The translations under genes and the position numbers were made by a program. Below the pieces are notes generated by a model. That model ran no database searches. It saw nothing but the letters and a program-made list of their open reading frames with translations, and was not told where the DNA came from. Shown here one piece after another: positions 31,674-40,612 of a stretch of 64,000 nt of DNA (position 1 is the first letter of the stretch; each line of letters starts with the position of its first letter). The DNA comes from Flemingiibacterium sp045578725 (GTDB lineage: Bacteria; Bacillota; Clostridia; Oscillospirales; CAG-272): the NCBI GenBank assembly GCA_045578725.1, contig JAZNKS010000052.1, positions 9,610 through 73,609 on the forward strand, given 5' to 3'.

Positions 31674-34154
31674 TCAGCCGAGAAGACCTTCGATCAGGTC
31701 GGTTTCGGTGGCCTTGCCGCCGCTGATGCGGATGGATTTGATTTCGTATGCGCCGAAGCTGCCGCTCCATGCGGTGCCCTCACAGACGAGGGAAGCCGAT
31801 GCGGCCTTTTCGGTCGGGTTGAACAGACGGATGATGACACCGTTTTTGTCCTCAGCCTGCTTGTAAGCGGTGATCTGAACCACATCGCTGTCCATGCGCA
31901 GGGGGGAGATCGGAAGCGTTCCGACGCCGGTGGGGTAGAAGGAGTAGATCATCGGCTGGACGTTGAATTCCTGTGCCGTGCGGCCTGCCTTGTCAAGGAT
32001 TGCCTCGCGTGCGCCGAACTCAAAGCCGTAGCTGAAGTCGCGCTCACCCTGCTCGATGTAGGGCATGGAGCGATCCTGCGGCATGGTTTCGCGGCCGCTG
32101 ATCGGATGGGCGGTGTAGGAGGGCGAACGGAGGAGGGTCAGATGCAGCAGACCGGCCTCGCCTTCGAAGGATGAGCCGTAGGTGCCGGCATTGACGGCGA
32201 GGATGGCATTGGTATCGGAACAGAGGGCGAGATACTTCTGGGAAACATTCTCGCGGCCGTCATCAAAGAGTTCTTCGCGGCCGTATGCCTCCTCACCGAT
32301 GCAGACGGATTTGCCGAAGGTGGAGGGAACCAGCATCTTGACCATCTTCTGCTTCTCGTTCCATACGATGCGGACATCACAGCGCATGGTGCCGTCATTG
32401 GAGAGCACATACTTCACGATGGCGCGGGAGGTGCGGTAACCGAAGATCGCTTCCACGATGGTGCGGACAGCGCCGCTCTCGATGACACGGACGGCTTCCA
32501 GCGTGTCGGGCGTGTGGCAGAAATCGGCGGCATCCGCGCGGCTCAGCAGCTCAAAGCGGCCGATAATATTCCGCCATGCGGTGTCCTCCATGAACCACGG
32601 GTCATAGTTATCCTCATAAACCTCGAGGGCGAAGGCGCCTTCCTTGACATAGGATACGCCGCCCTTGGTGATGACATCGACAAGACCGGTGGACTTGCTG
32701 ATTTCAATGTGCGTGCCGTTGGCATCGAAGAGGAAATGGGTATCGTTTTCGGCCATTTCCGGCTTCGGCTTGGCGGGAATGATATCGAAGGCGCAGTCGA
32801 AGCGGTTGAGCTTCATCGGCTCCAGCTTGGCGCGGAAGACCACGCGCTTGCGCCAGTCAAGCGGAAGCGTAGAGGCCTCCTTCTCGCACTGGGAGGGAAT
32901 GATCTCGCCCTTTTCATTGTACAGACGGGGCTGGGAGAATTCGATGTTCCAGTTCTGGTCCCACAGCATGAACTCGGAGACCCAATCGCCCTCGATTTCG
33001 TACGGATAGGGATTGTAGGCGAAGACCGGAATCTTATCGGGATCGGCCTTGGGCTGACCGGCGGCCAGCGCAAAGAAGGCACGTGCTTTGACGCGGGAGA
33101 GGATCTCCTGCGCGTGGTCGAGCATACGGATGCCCATTTCCTCGGCGGCCTGAATGGACGAGCCGGGGAGAATATCGTGGAACTGTACGGTGAGAATATC
33201 GTACATGGCGGCGGCCAGCTCCTCGGTCGGATACTGGATCAGGCCGGCGGCGGAGGCATGGCTGCACATGGATTCGGTGAGGAAGTAGATGTTCTCGGTC
33301 TGGCGGTACTTCTGCTTGATGCGGACCTGGCTGGTATAGCATCCGGGCGACCAGGGATTCAGGCTCTTGTCGATGACAGGCAGAGAGTGCTTGGCTTTGA
33401 CCTCGGCGACATGGTCGTCGGGATTGGAATGGATGAGCTCAACGCCCTGATCCTTGAGTTCAGCCGTCATGGCTGTGATGTCCTCAAGGTCCTGCTTGGA
33501 CGGTCCGCCGCCGTGGTTGCCGATGCCCCACAGGCAGAGGAAGAAATCGTCCTCCTTGCAGAGATCGATATATTCACGAATCTTGGCGCCGGCCTTGCCC
33601 TTTCCGGACTGATAGCCGCCGTGAAGACGGACAGCGGTAACCTCGCTTCCGTCATAGCCCTTCCAGGTGAATTCGTTGGAGGGGAATTTGAAGAACTGAT
33701 CTCCTCCGGGCCGCATGAAGAGATAGCCGTCATAGCCGCTCTTCTTCATGATCTGGACGAGGCCGCGGGTGTGACCGAAGGGGTCAACATTGACAGCGGT
33801 GGTCGGAGCAACGCCGAATTTTTCCATGAAATAGCGGCGGCCCTCTAAAATCTGACGGACAAAGCCTTCGCCGCTGGGCATATTGCAGTCCGGCTGGAGA
33901 TGCCAGCCGCCCATGATCTTCCACTTACCGCGCTTGACAAGATCCTGAATGTGAGCAAACAGGGACGGGTCGTATTCTTCGATCCAGCGGTAAAGAAGGG
34001 CTTCGTTGTGGCAGAAAACGAACTGCTCATACTCCTCGCAGAAATCGGCGGCGATGCGGAAGGTCGAGAGGGCCTCGGCGGCGCCTTCTTCCCATTCCCA
34101 CTGCCACACCGGGTCGAGGTGAGCGTTACAGACAAGATGAATGCGTTTGGACAT
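31674..34154 (-). CDS. Alpha-mannosidase, glycoside hydrolase family 38
   Basis: 826 residues, no signal peptide, so a cytoplasmic exo-mannosidase acting on imported mannosides. The family motif AHLDPVWQW (His12, Asp14, zinc ligands) starts the protein; the nucleophile region VNVDPFGHTRGLVQIM (Asp near 121) and LWGIGNHGGGPS (His, Gly loop) follow. A long beta-sandwich C-terminus completes the normal GH38 layout. ATG 34154 has AAGGAG upstream; longer frame to 34208 crosses the promoter. Single gene; an AraC-type regulator lies just upstream on the same strand. Confidence 0.93.
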   Translation of the reverse strand: MSKRIHLVCNAHLDPVWQWEWEEGAAEALSTFRIAADFCEEYEQFVFCHNEALLYRWIEEYDPSLFAHIQDLVKRGKWKIMGGWHLQPDCNMPSGEGFVRQILEGRRYFMEKFGVAPTTAVNVDPFGHTRGLVQIMKKSGYDGYLFMRPGGDQFFKFPSNEFTWKGYDGSEVTAVRLHGGYQSGKGKAGAKIREYIDLCKEDDFFLCLWGIGNHGGGPSKQDLEDITAMTAELKDQGVELIHSNPDDHVAEVKAKHSLPVIDKSLNPWSPGCYTSQVRIKQKYRQTENIYFLTESMCSHASAAGLIQYPTEELAAAMYDILTVQFHDILPGSSIQAAEEMGIRMLDHAQEILSRVKARAFFALAAGQPKADPDKIPVFAYNPYPYEIEGDWVSEFMLWDQNWNIEFSQPRLYNEKGEIIPSQCEKEASTLPLDWRKRVVFRAKLEPMKLNRFDCAFDIIPAKPKPEMAENDTHFLFDANGTHIEISKSTGLVDVITKGGVSYVKEGAFALEVYEDNYDPWFMEDTAWRNIIGRFELLSRADAADFCHTPDTLEAVRVIESGAVRTIVEAIFGYRTSRAIVKYVLSNDGTMRCDVRIVWNEKQKMVKMLVPSTFGKSVCIGEEAYGREELFDDGRENVSQKYLALCSDTNAILAVNAGTYGSSFEGEAGLLHLTLLRSPSYTAHPISGRETMPQDRSMPYIEQGERDFSYGFEFGAREAILDKAGRTAQEFNVQPMIYSFYPTGVGTLPISPLRMDSDVVQITAYKQAEDKNGVIIRLFNPTEKAASASLVCEGTAWSGSFGAYEIKSIRISGGKATETDLIEGLLG

Positions 34155-34193
34155 AATGCATTTCTCCTTCAGAATAATAATATCGCTGTTCAC

Positions 34194-34222
34194 ATTGTAC
34201 CATATCACAGCGCAAAAGTCAA
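34194..34222 (-). promoter_or_regulatory. Promoter of the alpha-mannosidase gene
   Basis: Minus strand TTGACT (34217-34222), 17 bp, TACAAT (34194-34199). Confidence 0.82.
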
Positions 34223-34280
34223 CACAAAGGCGATGAATTTCGGATATTTTCCGTGGATGGCCGATTGACGGACGGTTGAT

Positions 34281-35048
34281 TCAAAGATCGGAGTTTTTCC
34301 GGCGGAGCTCGCCCGGTGTCTGGCCAAGTGTTTTGATCATCTGACGGCGAAGACCGCTCGCTGATGCGTAACCCACAAGCGATGCGACGGTTTCAACGGA
34401 ATAATCGGTGGTGGTAAGCAGACGGGCGGCTGTCCGGCACCGGAACTGATTCTTGTATTCGATGGGAGTCAAGCCCGTCTGGCGGCGGAATTGCTGATAA
34501 AAGGCGGATTCGCTCATGCGGCAGAGACGGGCTAATTCCGGGACGCTGATCTCACCGTCCGCTGTGCTGCAGATTATCTGCAGGGCCGGGCTGACGGAAT
34601 GCTGGGTACGCAGAGAACGAAGCGGCACCAGATGGGGCGAGATCCGGTCAAACAGCTCATAAAAGGCGGCAAGAGAGCGCAGAGGGGTATCCGGACTGCC
34701 GCAGATGTACTGAAATCCGGACTTCCAGGCACCGTCCGGATCGGACAGCTTCTGCAGCGCGAAGCCTCCGTCTGCGGCATCGGCGAAGCGAAAGCCAATG
34801 GAATAGAATTCGCAGACAGGATCGGGGAACCATTCCGAGGAATACGGCTGATTCTTCGGCAGGAAGAAGAGCTCACCGGGGGACACAGTGATATCTTCCG
34901 CGGCGGTGATGAACCGGACCCGGCCGCGAAGCATGAAGCACAGATAATTCTTGATCGCGCCGACCGGGAAACGGTGTTTCCGGTATTCCGTCCGCGATTC
35001 CCGCAGGACGGCGAAATGGGACAGATAATACGGTTCGAAATCCGGCAT
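34281..35048 (-). CDS. AraC-family transcriptional regulator with cupin-like sensor
   Basis: 255 residues. An N-terminal beta-barrel (cupin-like) domain, residues 1-140, includes GELFFLPKNQPYSSEW, typical of sugar-responsive AraC proteins. The C-terminal double HTH reads ISVPELARLCRMSESAFYQQFRRQTGLTPIEYKNQFR and YSVETVASLVGYASASGLRRQMIKTLGQTPGELRR. ATG 35048 has AAGGAGG upstream. It sits directly upstream of the GH38 gene in the same direction but with separate promoters, so it is the likely activator of alpha-mannosidase expression. Confidence 0.9.
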   Translation of the reverse strand: MPDFEPYYLSHFAVLRESRTEYRKHRFPVGAIKNYLCFMLRGRVRFITAAEDITVSPGELFFLPKNQPYSSEWFPDPVCEFYSIGFRFADAADGGFALQKLSDPDGAWKSGFQYICGSPDTPLRSLAAFYELFDRISPHLVPLRSLRTQHSVSPALQIICSTADGEISVPELARLCRMSESAFYQQFRRQTGLTPIEYKNQFRCRTAARLLTTTDYSVETVASLVGYASASGLRRQMIKTLGQTPGELRRKNSDL

Positions 35049-35082
35049 GGTGTCCTCCTTCTGCTGTTTTAAGGCTGATTTC

Positions 35083-35111
35083 AGTATATCATATCGGCTC
35101 CGGTTTGTCAA
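35083..35111 (-). promoter_or_regulatory. Promoter of the AraC regulator gene
   Basis: Minus strand TTGACA (35106-35111), 17 bp, TATACT (35083-35088). Confidence 0.85.
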
Positions 35112-35154
35112 GCGCGGTATGCGGTCTTCTTTGAGGCTGAATTGGCAAAATGCC

Positions 35155-35183
35155 TTGCAATTTTCTGCTGTTTGTGATACAAT
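35155..35183 (+). promoter_or_regulatory. Promoter of the MATE transporter gene
   Basis: TTGCAA (35155-35160), 17 bp, TACAAT (35178-35183), extended TGTGA before the -10. Closely similar to the HD gene promoter, including AAATCC just after the -10. Confidence 0.82.
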
Positions 35184-35213
35184 AAATCCGAGCAAACGAA
35201 AGGCGGTGCCGCT

Positions 35214-36572
35214 ATGCTGTTTACGCGGGACAGAAAATTCTATACCTCGCTGGTGAGTCTGGCAATTCCGATCATGCTTCAGAATCTCATCACCTTTTCG
35301 GTCGGCTTTGCCGATAATCTGATGATCGGCTCCCTTGGCGACAGCGCGGTTTCCGGTGTTTATATGGGCAATCAGATCCAGACGGTTCTGCAGGTCATAA
35401 GCGGCGGCATCGAGGCCGGAATCCTCTTGCTGTCCGCCCAGTACTGGGGACGGCGGGACACGGAGAACATCCGGCGCGTGGCGGCAATCGGCATGAATTT
35501 TTCTCTGCTGATCGGCCTTGTCTTTTCGATTGTCTGCACGCTGATGCCCCGCCGGGTGCTCTCGCTCTTTACCTCGGAAGCGGCTGTTATTGACAGCGGT
35601 GCGGAGTATCTTTCGTTTCTCTGCTATTCCTATCTCTTTTTCTGCATCACCCAATCCCTGATTGCCGCCATGCGGAGCGTGGAATCTGCGCGGATCGGCA
35701 CGGCGGTATCCCTTTGCTCGCTTGTGATTGATGTGGCGCTGAACTATCTGCTGATCTTCGGCAAATGCGGATTTCCGGCGCTTGGCGTGCGCGGTGCGGC
35801 TATTGCCACGCTGATTGCGCGGATTGCGGAAACGGTCATTATGGTCATCTATGTCCGCTTTATGGATAAGAAGCTGCAATTCCGTTTCACGGCGCTCCTT
35901 CATGCGGATCTTCGCCTTCTGAAGGATTTTATCCGGTGCGATCTGCCGCTGCTTGGCGGTCAGCTTGTGTGGGGCTGCAATCTGCTCGGCAACGGCGTGA
36001 TTCTCGGCCATTTTACCGAGAGTGTCATCACGGCGGCCAGCCTGGCCAACACGCTGAACAGCCTGATGTATGTGAGCATGAACGGAATGTCCTCGGCGGT
36101 GGGAATCTTCATCGGCAAAAAGGTCGGCGCGGGCGATACCTCGCGTATCCGGGAATACGCCAATACCGTACAGATCCTCTTTCTGGGGCTGGGCCTTCTG
36201 ACCTCCGGGATGTTCTGGCTGATCCGCGATCCGTTCATCTCGCTGTACACAATATCCGATGGCGCGGCCGGCTATGCACGGCAGTTCATCAATGTGCTCC
36301 GTTTCACCGGAATCGGCACCTGCTATCAGGCCAGCTGTCTGTTCGGCTTGGTGAAATCGGGCGGCGATGTCAGCTTTGTCTTCAAAAATGATACCGTATT
36401 CGTCTTCTGCGTGGTACTGCCCTCGGCGATTCTGACCTCACTTCTGGGCTGTGAGCCGTGGGTGGTCTACCTCTGCCTGAAATCCGATCAGGTGCTCAAA
36501 TGTATCCCCGCCTTCTTCAAGATCCGGAAATACGATTGGATGAAGAATCTGACCCGGCCCGCCGGCTCTTGA
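35214..36572 (+). CDS. MATE-family efflux transporter
   Basis: 452 residues with 12 predicted membrane segments in two homologous halves. The start SLAIPIMLQNLITFSVGFADNLMIGSLGDSAVSGV and the VRGAAIATLIARIAETVIM segment are typical of MATE Na+/H+-drug antiporters (NorM/MepA-like). The substrate is unknown. ATG 35214 has AAAGGCGG upstream. The stop codon TGA is part of the -35 box of the next gene's promoter. Confidence 0.9.
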   Translation: MLFTRDRKFYTSLVSLAIPIMLQNLITFSVGFADNLMIGSLGDSAVSGVYMGNQIQTVLQVISGGIEAGILLLSAQYWGRRDTENIRRVAAIGMNFSLLIGLVFSIVCTLMPRRVLSLFTSEAAVIDSGAEYLSFLCYSYLFFCITQSLIAAMRSVESARIGTAVSLCSLVIDVALNYLLIFGKCGFPALGVRGAAIATLIARIAETVIMVIYVRFMDKKLQFRFTALLHADLRLLKDFIRCDLPLLGGQLVWGCNLLGNGVILGHFTESVITAASLANTLNSLMYVSMNGMSSAVGIFIGKKVGAGDTSRIREYANTVQILFLGLGLLTSGMFWLIRDPFISLYTISDGAAGYARQFINVLRFTGIGTCYQASCLFGLVKSGGDVSFVFKNDTVFVFCVVLPSAILTSLLGCEPWVVYLCLKSDQVLKCIPAFFKIRKYDWMKNLTRPAGS

Positions 36573-36597
36573 CAGGAGCGGCCTGCTGTGCTATAAT
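36569..36597 (+). promoter_or_regulatory. Promoter of the GH36/esterase operon
   Basis: TTGACA (36569-36574), 17 bp, TATAAT (36592-36597); the MATE stop codon lies inside the -35 hexamer. Confidence 0.9.
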
Positions 36598-36630
36598 AAG
36601 TCAAATTCAACTGCAAGAAAGGGAATGCCC

Positions 36631-38544
36631 ATGATCGACTGGAAATCCAACTCCTATGAATTTCTCACGCTCAGAACGGATGCGCCTGCCTATCGCTTTG
36701 AGGTGAATCTCGGCACAATCCCGGATTTTCGCGCCTTTGTCTGCTGTTATCGAAAGGAGCCCTTCTTTATGGATGCCTGCTCGGGCACCGATGCCGGCGC
36801 CATTCCGATCGAAACGCAGGCGCTGTTCATCCGCCGCTCGAACGGATACAGCCTGCTGCTGCCGCTGGTGGATGAGCCGTTCCGCGCCTCCCTGCGGGCT
36901 AATGCAGACGGCGAACTGATTGCCGTGCTGGAAACCGGCGATCACGGGAGGATCGGATACGAAGCCCGCGCGCTGTATGTTTCGCACGGCGATAATCTCT
37001 ACACTCTTCTTGGGGAAGCGGGCACGCGGATCTGTGATACGCTCAAAACCTGCCGCGTACGCCGCGAAAAGGCTCTGCCTGCGATGATCGATCTCTTTGG
37101 CTGGTGCACATGGGACTCCTTCTATGAGCACGTTAAGAAGGAAGACATCCCCGTCGGTCTGGAGAGCTTCAAAAAGGGCGGCTTTGTGCCGAAATTCCTG
37201 CTTCTTGATGATGGCTGGCAGAGCGTTCGCCCGGATGGCCGGAACCGGGGCGAGCACAAGCTGACCTCCTTTAAGGCCAACGAAAAATTCGGAGGGCAGC
37301 TGTCCGATACGGTTGCGGCGGCCAAGGAAGGCTATGGAGTCGAGCAGTTCTATGTCTGGCACGCGATGATGGGATATTGGGGCGGCATCGATTTCGATTC
37401 GCCCGAGATGAAGCCCTACGGTGTCCGGCTGAAGGAAACCGAGCTGTCCGAGGCGATGTATGAGGTCAATGAGCCGCGCTCAAAGGCGCAGGAATTTCCG
37501 TTCGGCATCGTCGCGCCGGAATCCTTCTTTGCCTTCTACAACGATTATCACCGCTGGTTAAAGAGCGAGGGAATCGACGGCGTCAAGGTGGATGTCCAGA
37601 GCGCCATTGAAGGGCTCGGTCATTCGGACGGCGGACGTGTTACGATGGCCCGCCGGATGCGGGAGGGGCTGGAGGCCTCGACCCGTCTGAATTTTGACGG
37701 CGGTCTGATCAACTGTATGTCCTGCTCAAACGATATCATCTATCACACCAAGGCCTCCAATCTGATGCGATCCTCGGCGGATTTCTATCCGAACGAGCCG
37801 GATTCCCACGGACGGCATATCTACACCAACGCGATTACCTCCCTCTGGATGGGCGAATTCATCACCTGCGACTGGGATATGTTCCAGACAAAGCATGAAT
37901 TTGCCGCCTTCCATGCGATGGCGCGTGCGGTATCCGGCGGCCCGGTCTATGTATCGGACCGCGTGGACTGTCATGATTTTTCGATCATCGAAAGGCTGAC
38001 CACGAAGGACGGCCGGATTCTCCGGGCACTTGACTGCGGTCGGCCGACTGCGGATTCGCTCTTCATGAATCCGTATGAGGGCGGGCTGTTCAAGATTTTC
38101 AATGTCAACACCTTCGGCGGCGTGATCGGCATCTTCAATCTGACCGGGGAGGCACAGAACGGAGCGCTCTGTCCGGCCGATATCGACGGCTTTGCGGGGG
38201 ATGAGGCGATTGCGTACAATCCCGTATCCGGCGATTGGTACCGTCTGGGAGCGAAGGAAGCCCTGCCGCTTGCGCTGGATGGCCGGGGTTCCGCCGTTTA
38301 TACGGTTATGCCGATCCGGGATGGCTTTGCGCCCATCGGCCTTGCCGGAAAATACAACGCCGGCGGTGCGGTACGGGTTTGGCGTGAAATCGAGCCCGGT
38401 CTGGTACAGATCGAATGCGCGGGAGAGGGCGAATTCCGCTTCTTCTGCCAGGATGCCGATACGGTCCTGCTCTTTAACGGCCGAAAGCTTACCCTGTCCG
38501 ACTGCACATCGGCGGGTGGGAATATCTATACAATCCAATACTGA
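36631..38544 (+). CDS. GH36-type alpha-galactosidase / Sip1 (raffinose-synthase-like) protein
   Basis: 637 residues, no signal peptide, so cytosolic. The catalytic barrel shows FGWCTWDSFYEHV, FLLLDDGWQSV, IDGVKVDVQ (nucleophile Asp near 319) and ITCDWDMFQTKH, the set found in raffinose-synthase/Sip1-type members of clan GH-D. It probably hydrolyses alpha-galactosides. ATG 36631 (MIDWKS) is preferred because the AAAGGGA site lies directly on the earlier ATG 36625. Followed 21 bp later by an SGNH esterase gene with no terminator in between. Confidence 0.85.
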   Translation: MIDWKSNSYEFLTLRTDAPAYRFEVNLGTIPDFRAFVCCYRKEPFFMDACSGTDAGAIPIETQALFIRRSNGYSLLLPLVDEPFRASLRANADGELIAVLETGDHGRIGYEARALYVSHGDNLYTLLGEAGTRICDTLKTCRVRREKALPAMIDLFGWCTWDSFYEHVKKEDIPVGLESFKKGGFVPKFLLLDDGWQSVRPDGRNRGEHKLTSFKANEKFGGQLSDTVAAAKEGYGVEQFYVWHAMMGYWGGIDFDSPEMKPYGVRLKETELSEAMYEVNEPRSKAQEFPFGIVAPESFFAFYNDYHRWLKSEGIDGVKVDVQSAIEGLGHSDGGRVTMARRMREGLEASTRLNFDGGLINCMSCSNDIIYHTKASNLMRSSADFYPNEPDSHGRHIYTNAITSLWMGEFITCDWDMFQTKHEFAAFHAMARAVSGGPVYVSDRVDCHDFSIIERLTTKDGRILRALDCGRPTADSLFMNPYEGGLFKIFNVNTFGGVIGIFNLTGEAQNGALCPADIDGFAGDEAIAYNPVSGDWYRLGAKEALPLALDGRGSAVYTVMPIRDGFAPIGLAGKYNAGGAVRVWREIEPGLVQIECAGEGEFRFFCQDADTVLLFNGRKLTLSDCTSAGGNIYTIQY

Positions 38545-38565
38545 CAGAACAGAGAGGTTACGAAC

Positions 38566-39225
38566 ATGAAAATTTTATTCCAGGGTGACTCCATTACCGA
38601 TGCCGGCCGCAACCGCGATCCGCAGGTCGCCGGCAAGCATCTCGGTACCGGCTATCCGCTTTTAATCGGCTCCGAGCTGATGTGCGACCGGGACGATATC
38701 CAGGTCGAAAACCGCGCCATCTCCGGCAGCCGGATCAGCGATATGTATGGCCGCTGGATCGAGGACACGCTGAACATCGATTTTGATATTCTGAGCATCC
38801 TCTGCGGCATCAATGACATCGGCTTTGCGGTTCGTCTGGGCCGCGGCTCCAATGCCGAGCGCTTTACCTTCATCTATGACCGGATGATTACCGAAGCAAA
38901 AGAAGCACGCCCCGACAGTACGCTGGTGCTCTGCGAGCCCTTTCTGTTCAAGATGGTGCGCGAGGAGGTTCCCGGCAACGAGGATATCGTGGATAACTGG
39001 GATATCTGGAACGGCCATATGAACGAGCGCCGGGCGATTGTCAGAGAGCTTGCCAACAAGCACGGTGCGATTTTCGTGCCCTTCGGCGAAATGTTTGAGG
39101 AGGTCTGCCGCACCTCGCCGGCAAAGCGTTGGTCCTCGGACGGCATCCATACCACTTATGCCGGTCACATGATGATGGCCAGAAAGTGGCTGGAATGTGT
39201 CCGCGCGGCCGGAATCCAGCTCTGA
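38566..39225 (+). CDS. SGNH/GDSL-type esterase
   Basis: 219 residues, cytosolic. GDSITD (nucleophile Ser9) at the start, N-x-S oxyanion region (AISGSRISDM), GINDIG block III and SDGIHTTYAGH with catalytic Asp-x-x-His are present, so it should be active. This type often deacetylates sugars. Its place after a GH36 enzyme suggests removing O-acetyl groups from an imported oligosaccharide. GAGAGG precedes ATG 38566. Confidence 0.92.
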   Translation: MKILFQGDSITDAGRNRDPQVAGKHLGTGYPLLIGSELMCDRDDIQVENRAISGSRISDMYGRWIEDTLNIDFDILSILCGINDIGFAVRLGRGSNAERFTFIYDRMITEAKEARPDSTLVLCEPFLFKMVREEVPGNEDIVDNWDIWNGHMNERRAIVRELANKHGAIFVPFGEMFEEVCRTSPAKRWSSDGIHTTYAGHMMMARKWLECVRAAGIQL

Positions 39226-39252
39226 TATGGCAGCGGACTGAAAAATACAGAA

Positions 39253-39280
39253 CAGCCTCCGTCCAAGATGACGGGGGCTG
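39253..39280 (+). terminator. Terminator-like hairpin after the esterase gene
   Basis: 11-bp stem with one G-T pair (39253-39263 with 39270-39280) followed by AACTTTT, a moderate T-tract. Confidence 0.6.
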
Positions 39281-39400
39281 AACTTTTGCGGCGACTCCGC
39301 TAAAAATTCGGAATCCACCGAATATTCCGAAAAAAATCCGGAAAATACGCCATGAAAACAAAAAGTTTACATTTGGATGCAGAATAGCCGCGCGAGATGT

Positions 39401-39408
39401 GATATAAT
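39401..39408 (+). promoter_or_regulatory. Extended -10 promoter of alanine dehydrogenase gene
   Basis: TGTGATATAAT with TATAAT at 39403-39408; no good -35 box at 17 bp. The ribosome site is GAAAGAAGGA. Confidence 0.55.
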
Positions 39409-39448
39409 AGATGCGTTATTGTTTTTATCGGAAAGAAGGACTTCGATT

Positions 39449-40564
39449 ATGATTATCGGAACTACAAAAGAACTCAAAAACAACGAATTCCGCGTCGGTC
39501 TTACGCCGGACAATGCGGCAATGCTGATTTCCCGCGGCCATCAGGTGCTGGTTGAAACCCACGCAGGCGACGGTGCCAGCTTCCTCGATGAAGAGTACGC
39601 GGCGGCCGGTGCCCGTATTGTGCCGACGGCCAAAGAAGTATACGATGCTGCGGATATGATTGTCAAGGTCAAGGAGCCGGAGGATTGTGAAGTCGGCTAT
39701 CTCCGCGCAGGACAGATTCTCTATACCTATCTGCATCTGGCCCCAAACCGTACTCTGACCGAGCGGCTGATGGAGCTCGGCGTAAAGGCAGTCGCTTATG
39801 AAACCATCACCGATTCGGAGGGCAATCTCCCTTGCCTGCGCCCGATGAGCCAGATTGCCGGACGTCTCAGCATTCAGGAGGGCGCGAAGTATCTGGAGCG
39901 AAGCTTTGGCGGACGCGGCCTTCTGCTCGGCGGCGTTCCGGGCGTGGAGCGCGGTAATGTCGTCATCATCGGCGGCGGTATTGCCGGCACCTATGCGGCC
40001 AAGGTTGCGGTCGGCATGGATGCGCAGGTAACGCTTTTAGATGTCAACCATAACCGGCTGGCTTATCTTGACGATGTGTTCGGCTCGTCGATCACTACGC
40101 TGTACAGCACGGAGGCTAACATCCGCAAATCGCTGGCCGAAGCGGATCTGGTCATCGGCTCGGTGCTGATTCCCGGCGCCTCTACACCCAAGCTGGTTCG
40201 CCGCGAGCATCTTCGCCTGATGAAGCCGGGTGCGGTCATCGTCGATATTGCAATCGACCAGGGCGGCTGCTGTGAATCCTCGCATACCACCACCCATGAC
40301 GATCCGGTCTTCATCGAAGAAGGTGTGGTTCACTACTGCGTTGGCAATATGCCGGGTGCGGTTCCGCGCACCTCGACGATTGCGCTGACCAACACCACGG
40401 TCCGCTATGCCGAAATGATCGCAAGACACGGCCTGGAAAAGGCCTGCACGATGGATACGGGTCTTGCCAACGGCGTGAACATCTATTGCGGCAGGTGCAC
40501 CAACCGGAATGTGGCCGACAGCCTCAATCTGGAATACACCGATATCGCCTCGCTGATCGGTTGA
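39449..40564 (+). CDS. ald: Alanine dehydrogenase
   Basis: 371 residues, exactly the usual length. Begins MIIGTTKELKNNEFRVGLTP (Arg15 binds pyruvate), contains MIVKVKEP (lysine), TYLHLA (His), the Rossmann motif VVIIGGGIAGTYAAKVAVGM and IAIDQGGC. It interconverts L-alanine and pyruvate with NAD and ammonia, in amino-acid catabolism. ATG 39449 is chosen over the in-frame 39377, which lies upstream of the promoter -10. Single gene with a strong terminator. Confidence 0.96.
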   Translation: MIIGTTKELKNNEFRVGLTPDNAAMLISRGHQVLVETHAGDGASFLDEEYAAAGARIVPTAKEVYDAADMIVKVKEPEDCEVGYLRAGQILYTYLHLAPNRTLTERLMELGVKAVAYETITDSEGNLPCLRPMSQIAGRLSIQEGAKYLERSFGGRGLLLGGVPGVERGNVVIIGGGIAGTYAAKVAVGMDAQVTLLDVNHNRLAYLDDVFGSSITTLYSTEANIRKSLAEADLVIGSVLIPGASTPKLVRREHLRLMKPGAVIVDIAIDQGGCCESSHTTTHDDPVFIEEGVVHYCVGNMPGAVPRTSTIALTNTTVRYAEMIARHGLEKACTMDTGLANGVNIYCGRCTNRNVADSLNLEYTDIASLIG

Positions 40565-40575
40565 TACAAAGAGAA

Positions 40576-40612
40576 CCGTCCCTGCCGGAAATCCGGCAGG
40601 GACGGCTTTATT
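40576..40612. terminator. Terminator after alanine dehydrogenase
   Basis: Perfect 13-bp stem CCGTCCCTGCCGG / CCGGCAGGGACGG with loop AAAT, then CTTTATTTAT. It lies directly before the end of the convergent regulator gene. Confidence 0.88.
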
